A DNA stretch of 64,000 nt from Apostichopus japonicus (Eukaryota > Echinodermata > Holothuroidea > Aspidochirotida > Stichopodidae), in assembly GCF_037975245.1 (NCBI RefSeq), contig NC_092581.1, positions 20,174,303-20,238,302 of the forward strand. Direction: 5' to 3'. Shown here piece by piece: positions 1-11,200 of the stretch. The notes under the pieces were generated by a model, which ran no database searches, had not been told where the DNA came from, and saw only the letters and a program-made list of their open reading frames with translations. Position numbers and translations under genes: made by a program. Numbering within the stretch: position 1 is the first letter of the stretch; each line of letters starts with the position of its first letter.

Positions 1-119
1 CTATGTATTTTAAGTATGGTTCATGTATTATTTCTAGATTCAGCTATGTATTTTAAGTATGGTTCATGTATTATTTCTAGATTCAGCTATGCATCTTAAG
101 TATGGTTCATGCTCATTAT
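1..119. repeat. 43-bp tandem repeat, ~2.7 copies
   Basis: The unit beginning CTATGTATTTTAAGTATGG recurs at 1, 44 and 87; the third copy is truncated and diverged. It is cut by the left edge of the window. Confidence 0.9.
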
Positions 120-2888
120 CAGGCCTAGAATATTGCAAGTTTTAGCCATTTCCTTAACAATGTCACTGGTGCATAAATGAATCTACTGACTAAAATCAAA
201 TTTCCACTGGCATTTCCCTTTCATTAATACAAAAACAACATGTGTCAATACTGGCAGAGAATTGGTAACTGTCTTCTGGCAAATACTGCCAGGGAAATCC
301 ACTGATATTTAGCCAGTAAATAGCCTGAATTTCGAGGCCTGACAATTATACAGATCATATGCATCCAGCCACAGCAGATAACAACCTACATTGCTGAGGC
401 TGGGGCATATCATACTCATACTGTATGAGATCCTCTCTGACAAGAAAAACGCAGTCTTGGCCTTTTTTAAAAAAAATCCCTCTTATAGACAGCTAGCAGT
501 CAATTCTAATATCGCGAACTTTATCACGAACTTACCGTCTATCAAGTATGATTGCAAACAAAGCACCAAGGGCCTAGGCCTATATTACCTGGCTTATATT
601 ACAAACAAAACTTATGGGCCAAAAATGAGTATTACTAGGTTGCAAGTTACATAACACTTGAGGAAATGCTGCTGAATCACAGTTCAAAGTATTTGTCCAG
701 GTCAAGCCTGACGCTAGCATGACACTTTGTTGGGCCGACCTTCCCTTTGTCATGCTGTGAACTATTGCCTAGGACCCCTAAGCCTACATGCTGTATCTGC
801 CCGGCCTAAATGCAAGTCAGACCTAGGCTAGGCCTAGGATGGACTTCCACATAACACTTTGATTTACGTCTACAAACTTATGTGTTTTGGTACTAATTTA
901 GAATCCGTACCATTCGACCCTACTTCCAAACCCCTAACCCTATTCCCTACTTCCTAACCCTATTCCCTACTTCCTAACCCTACTCCCTAATTCCTAACCC
1001 TACTCCTTCACCAGATTCTGCCGATTCGAAGTAAGCTTTCCTATTCATATGGTACGGATTCTAAAGTTATGCTGTGTTTTTATTAATTGCAAACCGTTTT
1101 TTGCCTTTAACTACTTCTACTTCTTAAGCTTCCATTTTCACTCTCTTAAATGTTTGACCAGCCTATCATAGCCTTACTCAACTGTCCTTAAAACAGTAAA
1201 ATTAAAATTGTAGTTGGTAATTGCGTGTAGGCCTAATGATAATGTTATCCTATTCAGTCTTAGATTTATCAAGCAATTAGGGACAATATGAATTCAAAAC
1301 AGTGCGATGTTCTTACCTCTTGAGTGAAGGTAATAGTGCCCGACACAGTCTGCCCTTGTAAAACGCAAACGGCTTGTAGAGACATATTTCAATTGCTTCA
1401 AAACTCGTCAAGGATTTTGAGAGGATAGTTTGGTCGGTTAAGTGAATGTCTTCGCAGTAGCTAGCTACACAAACAGTTCAGCTATACTATTATTAGTAGT
1501 AGTATAGGCTAGTATCACTAATATACAGTGAATACAGTGAACATAAACAGCACTATTTTTAGTACACATGGCTGCACACGCTGACCTCGTCTTTTACAGG
1601 TCCGTGTGCAAACGTATGCGAATAAGTTATAAACAATGTACGTGTGCAATCTCATATAAACTCACAATAGCATAAATAATCTGTTCCTGACTTTTCAAAT
1701 GTCTCTGTGAATACTAGACATTCAGTGGGCTAAAACCTGGTGTTCCCGGGGACTAGCTAGCAAAATAATACATACAACAAGTCACGCCCCCTTTGAGCGT
1801 TCATCACGCGAATCCTTATTTGCATATAACAGTTAATCCATATTTGCATATAACAGTTTGAAAAGCGTAGGCTTTATTTGGCTGATCCGTTACCTAAACT
1901 TCGTCCTGCCGAAGATGGAAAAATAAAGCTTCGTCCCCCTGTCTATAGGACCTCAAGACCTCTGTGAACACCTCCAAATAAAACATACGAACTTTTTATC
2001 TTGACACTGTCTTCCCCATTGTACACAATTGGTGATAAAATAAATAAATAAAACACTGTGCCTACAAAACTTACGGTACTTTGAGGGAGTGGGGTCGGTG
2101 TAACAGGCGTGGATCTCGGTGTGGGGAGGGGATGGTTTGCTCATCCCCTTTTTTTATCCGCAGTATGCATTCGAATGCACCATTTCACTTCTAAAATATG
2201 AAAGTGTTTATCCTTGGACAGTTGATGGTCCACAATGATACCATGGAATATATGTGGTCCATCGCCGTATGTAACAGAGAACAGTGTGGTACGAAATCAT
2301 TTTGTGGATGATCTCTGCTGAATACATTTAACTAAATATTTCTTTGCTGGTTAACTTGCATTTTATTTTTGGAGTACAAAATGTTTCTTCATTAACATTC
2401 CTTTCATGGTTGGCTGGTTTTGATTCATGTTAACAATGGATAGGGAGGGGATTAAGGGTGGGGTAGTCTTTAGGTGCATGATTCACGGTAAAACTGATTT
2501 ATCCTGATAACCCAGGCCCTTCTGACTAGTGAAGAGTAACATTTTTCACATCTGGGAATTGTTTCAATTCAAACAAAATTGAGACAAACTGTTAAAAGAG
2601 AATAGAATACAATAAATTGATATTTTAAAACTTTGTTGTCAAATATCTTTTTAAATATTATCACACATAGTAACTACCCAGTAACTACACTTACAATTGG
2701 CACCAGTAATTAACCATAAAAAAATATATAACTCTATAATCTGTCTTTTTAATATATTGATCATTATAAATATTTAACAATATCTCAAAGGTGGCTTGCT
2801 CACTACCAGAAATCTTACGGTTATATAGCCAGTTTTAAGGGTTAAAGCAAATACACATATCATTTAAGTACTAACTGTACATATAAAC
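120..2888. other. 3' flank of the large gene, no gene recognised
   Basis: Apart from the small MITE at 897-1065 (below) I see no coding exon, RNA gene or clear regulatory site here. Open frames are short and lack domain sense. Confidence 0.6.
897..1065. mobile_element. Small MITE-like element with 17-bp perfect terminal inverted repeats
   Basis: Left end TTTAGAATCCGTACCAT is the exact reverse complement of the right end. The interior has a 20-bp repeat around CCTAACCCTATTCCCTACTT. The right arm (TTCTGCCGATTCGAAGTAAG) recurs at about 54133-54182 in an intron, showing it is dispersed. No clear target-site duplication was seen. Confidence 0.7.
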
Positions 2889-2964
2889 ATGTATATATAT
2901 ATATATATATTTACATATACATATATATATATATATATCTATATATATATATATATATATATAT
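2889..2964. repeat. (TA)n microsatellite
   Basis: Almost pure TA dinucleotides with a few CA interruptions. Confidence 0.95.
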
Positions 2965-3002
2965 TACAAAGATTCAGTTGTCATTCCAGAGCTCAATACA
3001 TA

Positions 3003-3292
3003 CAGGCGCGTAGCCAGGAATTTGCCAAGGGAGGGGCGAAACTGTAGATTCGGTATTGCAGACTATCTAAGCGTAGCGCCACCACGGTTGGCGCGAAGCG
3101 TACAAGAAAATTTTGGCTGTAAATGCCCCCCAGATCGCCGGAAATGGCACTTCCCATGCCTTGTTAGTTGCATCTTAGCATTTTCTCTTTTGAAAATACT
3201 AGCGATATCATAAAAACCTTAAAAAATTTTGTAAAAAATATGCTCAAGGGGGGGCGGCCGCCCCCTTCGCCCCCCCCTTGGCTACGCGCCTG
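3003..3292. mobile_element. hAT-like MITE with 8-bp target-site duplication
   Basis: Ends CAGGCGCGTAGCCA and its reverse complement TGGCTACGCGCCTG, with G/C runs just inside. Flanked on both sides by AATACATA (2995-3002 and 3293-3300), an 8-bp duplication as made by hAT-type transposases. At 290 bp with no coding content, it is non-autonomous. A CAG/CTG end is also usual for this class. Confidence 0.82.
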
Positions 3293-3300
3293 AATACATA

Positions 3301-4371
3301 GAAGTAGCTAGAGCAAGTACATAATATAGTTTACTTATATGGTAACCTACAGCATGTTGTTACTCGAGTTTCATGCCTGTGCGCAAACAATTGTGTTCAT
3401 TATTTCTTCCTAGCAGGGCTGGGCAGTGTGTTACCTCGGTGAGACTTTGAGATGAGCTCAGTCTGTTGTTAATTCTGTCCTTTTGTTTGTAATATTGCCA
3501 GCTTTTCTTCAACGCAGAGGTTGCACTGGCCTGATTTGCGTTTGTATGTGTTCGATTCCTACAAAGGAAATGTTCAACCTGCTCAATAGAGCAGTCAAGT
3601 CACATCGGACACAGAATATAAGCAGTACATAAACATTTCAGGAGGACCCTTCAAGCAGCTTTCCAACAACCACACAAAATCTCTCAAGCACGAAAAATTA
3701 CCAAAATGAAACAGAAATGCCAAGGTACTTATGGAACCGGAAAATAAGGGGAATTAGCCAAACTATAAGCTGGGAGATAGTAAAAGGAATCGAACACTTA
3801 CAAACGCGAATCAGACAAGTTCAAGCTCTGCGTAGAAGAATTAATTGCCTTCTTCTTCTCTTTTTTATTGGTGGGGGCTCCAGGTGGGGGCTGAGGGAGG
3901 CAGCACCAAAAGTTAAGGCAGGACAGAGAACTAATATGTTAGGAAGGCACACAATATGTGTGTCCGGTAACTTGCAATGAAACAAATCTATATGTTGTAT
4001 CACTGTTTGGCAAGCTACCAGATCTATCATTATAAAGGCTATGAATCATAGTTCATAATATAAGAGAGTGTGTGCTTGTACACTTGTTTGTATATGGACA
4101 GCACCATCATCATGGTATTGTACCTGTATTATTGTTGATAAAATATTGCGAAGCACAACTATATTGTCAGTTTTGGCATATCAGAATGGGGCGTATTAGT
4201 CTGCATGGGGTGGTGGGGGGGGGCGGGAAGGGTACTAGGGAGGTTAGCTGTGCTTTCCATTTAGAAAGCTGAAATTCTCAGAAGATTGGGCTTAACTTAA
4301 ACAGCAGCTTGTGACAATTACCTCAAACTGAAATATTGTCAAAGAGGCAGGGACCTTTACAGGAGTCTCAT
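3301..4371. other. 3' flank, nothing certain
   Basis: No exon recognised. On the gene strand an AATAAA hexamer (complement of 3864-3869) could serve as a polyadenylation signal about 1.2 kb past the stop, but nothing else supports it. Confidence 0.35.
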
Positions 4372-5096
4372 CTACTCTTGCAGGGGTCTGTGTGCAAACT
4401 TGAAGGGTGTTCCCATGTACCCTTGCCGGGTCCCATGTAGCCATGCAGGGATCTTATTTACCCTTGTATTGGTCCAATGTACCCTTGTAGGGTTACACAT
4501 GTCCTTGTAGGGGGATCATGTACCCTTGCAGTGGATCCATATAGCCTTTCAGGGGTCCCATGTACCCTTATAGGGGCTAATGTACCCTTGCAGGGGGCTC
4601 ATGTACCCTTGCAGGGGATCCATATAGCCTTTCAGGGGTCCCATGTACCCTTATAGGGGCTCATGTACCCTTGCAGGGGGCTCATGTACCCTTGCAGGGG
4701 ATCCATGTAGCCTTACAGGGGTCAAATGTACCCTTGCAGGGGCTCATGTACCCTTGCAGGGGGTTCATGTACCCTTGCAGGGAATCCATGTGGCCTTACA
4801 GGGGTCCTATGTACCCTTGTAGGGACACTTGTACCCTTGACGGGGGCCATGTACCCTTGAAGGGGGCTCATGTACCCTTGCAGTGGATCCACATAACCTT
4901 ACAAGGGTCCTATGTACCATTGTAGGGGCTCATGTACCCTTGCAGGGGGTTCATGTACCCTTACAGGGATCCCTTGTACCCTTGTAGGGGGCACATATAG
5001 CCTTACAGTGGTCCCATACCCTTTTAGGGTGCTAATATACCCTTGCAGGGGGCTCATGTTACCCCTTGTAGGGGCTCATGTACCCTTGCATGAAAC
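4372..5096. repeat. ~24-bp GC-rich minisatellite abutting the stop codon
   Basis: About 30 variable copies of a unit like GGGCTCATGTACCCTTGCAG, ending two bases from the TAG of the large gene. It must form the start of the 3' untranslated region. Variants include CATATAGCC and CATGTAGCC forms arranged in a higher-order pattern. The open frames within it are repeat artefacts. Confidence 0.9.
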
Positions 5097-5097
5097 C

Positions 5098-5298
5098 CTA
5101 TTCCTCAGCTTTTAGTCTTAAGCTGAACATCTCCAGTTGCTTCAGGTCTTCAGCAAATCCATCTTTTGTTTTGCTGAGTTTAACCTCCAACAGCTCTAAC
5201 TCATTATGATCTGCTGAATTTTCCTCCTGTTTTGAGTCTGACTTCTCTTTAGGACTGCTGAACATTAGCAGGTAGGCTCGTTTATTTCCATGGTGTAA
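5098..5298 (-). CDS. Exon 49: terminal exon, end of pseudokinase tail
   Basis: Residues 2961-3026 and TAG stop. Acceptor CTCCACAG, phase 0. [11 protein letters not shown] occupies the position of the kinase DFG strand with MFS in place of DFG. Then an acidic linker and [17 protein letters not shown], resembling the helix-F region (EDVxSLG). The C-lobe stops there, so the kinase fold is truncated. The stop lies at the edge of the minisatellite that fills the 3' flank. Confidence 0.78.
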   Translation of the reverse strand, partial: LHHGNKRAYLLMFSSPKEKSDSKQEENSADHNELELLEVKLSKTKDGFAEDLKQLEMFSLRLKAEE

Positions 5299-8200
5299 CT
5301 GTGGAGACAGAAAATTAAATAGTAAGTATTACAGGATACCTATTGGATTGGTAAACATTATAAACACAATTAGATGCTCTATTGAAGTTTTATTATTCAT
5401 TTATGTATTTAAGCAGGCCTACAAGTTCACAATATTAGCGACTTGCTAAATAACTGTGACTACTTAGAAGAATTCTAGCAGGCTAACATCACGTTGTCAC
5501 TGTCATTGTCCTATTTTAGAACACACATAAGTTACTGAACAGGCTTTGTCAAACAGCCTAATAGTTCTTTGCTGATAATAAGCAGTAACTTTGGGATTTA
5601 TATTATAAGGTAGGGAGAAGTTTCTGATTCTTTGGCTGACGATTGATAACTGACTTATCATCTGTGTATGTTCTTTTTATTTATATCTACTATATTTATA
5701 TCTACTATATTCATATCTACTGTATTTGTACCTACCATATTTGTACCTACTTTATTTGTATGCACTATATTTATATCTACTGTATTCATATCTATCATAT
5801 TTATATCTACCATATTTGTACCAACTGTATTTGTATGTACAATATCTATATCTGCTGTATTTCTATCTAACATATTTCTATCTACTATATTTGTATCTAC
5901 TATATTTATATCTACTATATTTATATCTACCATACTTATATCTACCATATTTGTACCTAACATAGTTGTATGTACTATATTTATATCTATTGTATTTCTA
6001 TTTAACGCATTTCTATCTACTATATTTGTATCTACTATATTTGTATCTACTATATTTATATCTACCATATTTGTACCAACTGTATATTTATGTACTATAT
6101 TTATATCTACTGTATATCGATCTAACATATTTCTATCTACTATATTTGTACCTACTATATTTGTATCTACCATATTTGTATCTACTATATTTATATCTAC
6201 TATATTCATATCTACTATATTTATATCTACCATACTTATATCTACCATATTTGTACCTTCCATATTTGTATGTACTATATTTATATCTACTGTATTTCTA
6301 TCTAACGCATTTTTACCTACTATATTTGTATCTACTATATTTGTATCTACTATATTTATATCTACCATATTTGTACCAACTGTATATTTATGTACTATAT
6401 TTATACCTACTGTATATCGATCTAACATATTTCTATCTACTATATTTATATCTACTATATTCATATCTACTATATTTATATCTACCACATTTGTACCTTC
6501 TATATTTGTATGTACCATATCTATATCTGCTGTATTTCTATCTAACATAATTCTATCTACTATATTTATATCTACCATTATTCATATCTACTATTTTTAT
6601 ATCTACTATATTTGTATCTACTATATTCATATATCTTCTATATTTATACCTACTATATTATATCTACTATATTCACTGGCAGAAACGTACCAAGGCCATG
6701 TTTATTACCAGTAAACGACAGAATACTCTGGAATTAAGCAATTAAAAATAAACCCAGAATGTGGAGGCCTGTTAATGAGTTAGTTAGTTGTTCTTTAATC
6801 ATTAGTGCTTCCAAAAGTTGATCACAAAGTGATACCTATGATAATCATCTTTGCACACAGAATAAAGTAAATACAGTGTATAAATGTATGCATTATCAAA
6901 GGACAAACTGGCGTACCTCATCAACGATGACATAATCTTCGTTGACGTTGCCGTGGGTGACCCCAACAGTGTGTAAGTGCTTTAATGCTTTGCCTACGTC
7001 TGCGATGATGTCTTCCTTCTCTTCCTTTGTCAACTGGAAGTTTGGGGAGGACTTCAAAGTTGACAGCTGATGTTTCTGATAACGCTCCTTACTGGATGGC
7101 GCTAGGACTCTGTTACTCCGCATGGAAGACAGGACTAACTTCATTACAACACTTTCATCTGTTGATATAATGTATGGATGACATATTGCTACTACATCAA
7201 TGGCAGATCCACATGGTGTAATTGAAATATTCCTACTACTCACAGAATTAACTATTTAGAGAGCTTTTCTTAGCACCACACATGTATATTCCTTTTCTTG
7301 ACATTCATCTCTAATATTTCCATCTTATCCGCAACTTCAATGCTTCCAACACCCACATCTTCCCAACTCCACCCCATCCCCCCTCCCCAGAAAAAAAAGG
7401 TAAAGCGATGGAAATAGAACTAAAGTTTCTTACTATAAAGGGTGCAATGAATCATTTCTGAATAATTCACATTCCCAAAAATTTTCCTAATTTTTTTTTC
7501 AAAAATTTGCTGAAAAAAACTGATTTCCCCAAAAATGTATCTTCTTGTAAATTTTGTGGAATTTCGATATGACAGAAGTGAGAAGGAGACAGAGTGCTAA
7601 CCTTGTTCCAGCACACCTCCAGTTCCTGTCTTTGGTATTCTTAATCTCTGAATGGCCGGAGAAGAGTCGGGGGTGACCAGCCCGGTATTGTCGGTGTCAC
7701 GAGACGTCCCCGCTTTGGTCTCCTTCCTTTGAGATTTTTCGATGATAAAAGTGTACAAGTGAGGGTTAACAGCAGAGTTGATCGGAAGGATGAATATGGC
7801 AGTCCAGGCATAGACATCTCCGGATACCGCAGCTGGGGTGAGCGCTACGAACCCCATAATGATGATCGGCATCCAGCACAGGAAGTCCGATCCCACCAGC
7901 ATGAAAACCTTGACAGCGATTTGCAACTGTTCTTCTTTCAGTTGCAGTTCACTTTTGCTGAGCGACGTTGAAAATTTGGCCGAGCGCTTGGCGATGATGA
8001 AGATACCGATGTAGCAGACCAGCATGATGAGAAAGAGGAGGAGATTGAAGACGATGTAGAGAAGGAAGGAGTAAAGCCAACCGCTGGGCCGATCGGCGGT
8101 GATGGGTAGAGCGATGCAGACGCTGGATCGACCATAGTAGTCCCCGGCAAAGATGACAGCAGGCAGAGCACTCATGAATACCATCACCGACCACACGGAG

Positions 8201-11200
8201 AGGCAGACGACCGTGGCCGATTTGGCACGGAGACGACGAGGGGACAGAGGATACAGCACGCTCTGGTATCTGTCTATGCTTATCACGGTGAGGAATATGA
8301 CAGATGTCACACTGCTGATCGTGGAGAGAAATCCCGCCAGTCGACAGAAGAAACTGTTCTGCCATATGTCGGAGAAGAGTCCGTACCTGCCCCTGTAGCT
8401 GATGTCCGCGACGGTGATCATTAACAGGTAACACCCCATCAGGAGATCTGCAATAGCTAGATTCATGATGAAGAGAGGCTGGGCCGTGTTCCCTCGTCTC
8501 GTTGCGGGTTTCTTCCTCTTAAAGAGTCGGAGGAGGATGACGATGATGTTACCGGAGAGCGAACTGAGAGCCATGAGCCATATAACGATTCGTTGTAAGG
8601 TCGAACGGATCAGGTCCGTGCAGCTGGAAAACTCGTCAGGCTGAGGGAGACATTCTTGTAAGGTGGTGGAATCCTCCAGTAGACAACAGTAGTAGAATCT
8701 CTCCGAGCGGCTGGAGGCGAGAGAAGGAAAGAAAGAAAACCTTCTATAATCCAGCATTTTTCCCTCCAATATTTGACATGAACTACTAAATGACTTGATT
8801 TAGGTCATACCTGACTAACATAAAATATCCAGTAATTTTGTTTTATATTATATTTACCTCAATATTCATTACAGCCTATGAATGCTTCCTGGAAAAGGAT
8901 TCATTTTTTAGAGGAAAGAAAACTCCATTTGTCAGTTGCAGAGTTTTTTTCGTTATTTGGATTTTTATCGATGATCATATCTTTCCTTATAAATGTTAAC
9001 CACTGAACACTGACAAAAATTCCTTAAATGAATTTTAGTAAGGCAAATAACTGGCACCAAATTCCCAGAACATCCTTGAGAAAAAAAACAGCTACAAACA
9101 GGGTGACAAATAAAAAGTGGATTGATATTACTTTATTGAGATTCTTGCCCATACAGAGCACATTGAGAGGGATATAGCCTTACCAAATTCCCTCTACTTA
9201 CAAGATTTCAATACTGTCAAGACCTGTTACAAAGCTACTGGACGAGACGATGACCTCTGAACTCTGGATGGATCTATATTTGGAAAAAAGAAATATAACA
9301 ATTAGGTCTCTTCAAACTAGAAACAAAAATCCTCCTCCATCCCTCCAACCCCCCCCCCCCCCCCCAAATAACAACATGGATCAGACATTGAATAAAAGGA
9401 AACACAAGGAAGGGAAAGACCCTACTCCCACATACAGGTGCATGGTAAGGAAGCAGATGATGAAGAGACCATTATATGCAATCTCCAGCTTATGAGAAAA
9501 TGTCTCTGTTTCTGTGTGAAAATGTTAAATTATAGAAAAGGAATGTAATAAATGTAAATATGGTGGAGTCATTCTTGTGTCAATTTTGTTGGTATCCAAA
9601 GAAAAATTTATTGGGGAAGTTAAGCTTTTGGTGACCGAGATAAAATGAAATTCCATTTATCTTATCAAATATAATCTCTTCAAGTCATTAATACATAACT
9701 TGCCAATTGGAACAATCAGCTTCAATTATTAACAATTAAATAATCGATAAATGGTATAATTGATAAATGATTAGTAAGGCTGAGCCATTAATACATACAA
9801 GAAAGTCAATATTCCAAGATTCTGAAATGGTGAGCCAGTAACGTCAGTCAATGGATTGCCTTGTAAATCTCTGTAAAGATAAGATGAAGGCATAGCAGTA
9901 TTAATAGTTCATTTCTCATTGGCATAAGATGAACAAGGCATGCTGTCAGTGCCCTTGAAATTCCAACTACATTTTACAACCAAGTTCTTGTAGAATACCA
10001 TCTCTATGTTAAGGACATATTACTTATATTTCAATGGATACCAAGGACTTGGACCCGGATACCAAGGGCTTGGACCCGGATACCGAGGACTTTGACCCGG
10101 ATACCAAAAGGTAAGATTTACAAGAAATCTTTCAGGACTTGGACTGGGTTGTAAAAGACACAACTCTGTATACTGTGGTTCATAACAGGTCATAGCCACA
10201 TAGCTAGGTTATAGGTCTAGCCAGGTTAAAGGTCATAGCCAGGTTATAGGTCATAGCCACATGACATACGGCTGAAATAAAAAGCAGAGAAGTAACTTAC
10301 AGCTCTTTTAAATTTTCCAGTCCAAGGAATGTCATTGAGTTGAGGTCTGTTATAGCATTAAATGACAAATTTCTGTGAAAAATATAAAACAAGGAAAAAG
10401 AGAGTGTACATACATTCTGTAGCTATTTGTTGTTGTTGTTGTTGTAGTTACTGTAATAGACGATCAAAGGGCTTGGACAATTTTAATTGGAAGATGATAA
10501 AAACATACACTGCCAGCTGTTACAAGCATAAGTAATAGATGATAACACTAATGAGCACATCTAGTTAAACTAGAAGAGTGCTCAGTAAGAATTTAGCTAG
10601 GAATTGATTCTTAACATACTAACAGAGAGGAATACCAGCCACGACAAAAAATCAAAACAATTATCAGTGCAAGCTTAAAATTCTTAGTAAAAGTTTGGTT
10701 GCTGAAGCAACACAATTGTATAAATTGCACATTTAAGGGTTGCGATTCCAATTTTATTATGGCACATTTAAGGGTTGTGATTCCAATCGTAAAATCCTGC
10801 ATTGATTTTCTTTGATATTTTAACATCTTTTCCAATATTTCAATCATTGCAATATCAGATATGGTATTGCTGGTTGTGGCTTTAAGTTTTTGCAGGCCTC
10901 TTTTTAAGTGATTCTTACTCGACTGTCCTACGAAACTGAAAATTACTGAGGAAAGGATGTATGAAATTTCTACATCAAGTACAAAGTGTTCACTTACAGG
11001 ATTTGTAAGTTAAGACTGGATGTGAAGGTCCCGTTGCCGAGATGTGTTATTCCGTTTGATGAGAGATCCCTTAAATGTGAAAGTAAAGTTAACCCACTAT
11101 GTTAGGAAAATATAAATTATATATTTTACAATTATAAATGATAAATTATTAAAAAAATTAATAAATCAATGCGTGTTTATACAACGTTAGGACTCCCTCT

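Noticed and set aside
391-654. 87-codon plus-strand frame
   Set aside because: No domain, no splice context and composition like surrounding non-coding DNA.
5658-6714. Several long open frames on both strands of up to 348 codons
   Set aside because: Products of a 15-bp tandem repeat; no signal, domain or normal composition.
7949-8434. Open frames overlapping the 7TM exon on both strands
   Set aside because: Shadows of the conserved 7TM reading frame, which carries all the family motifs.
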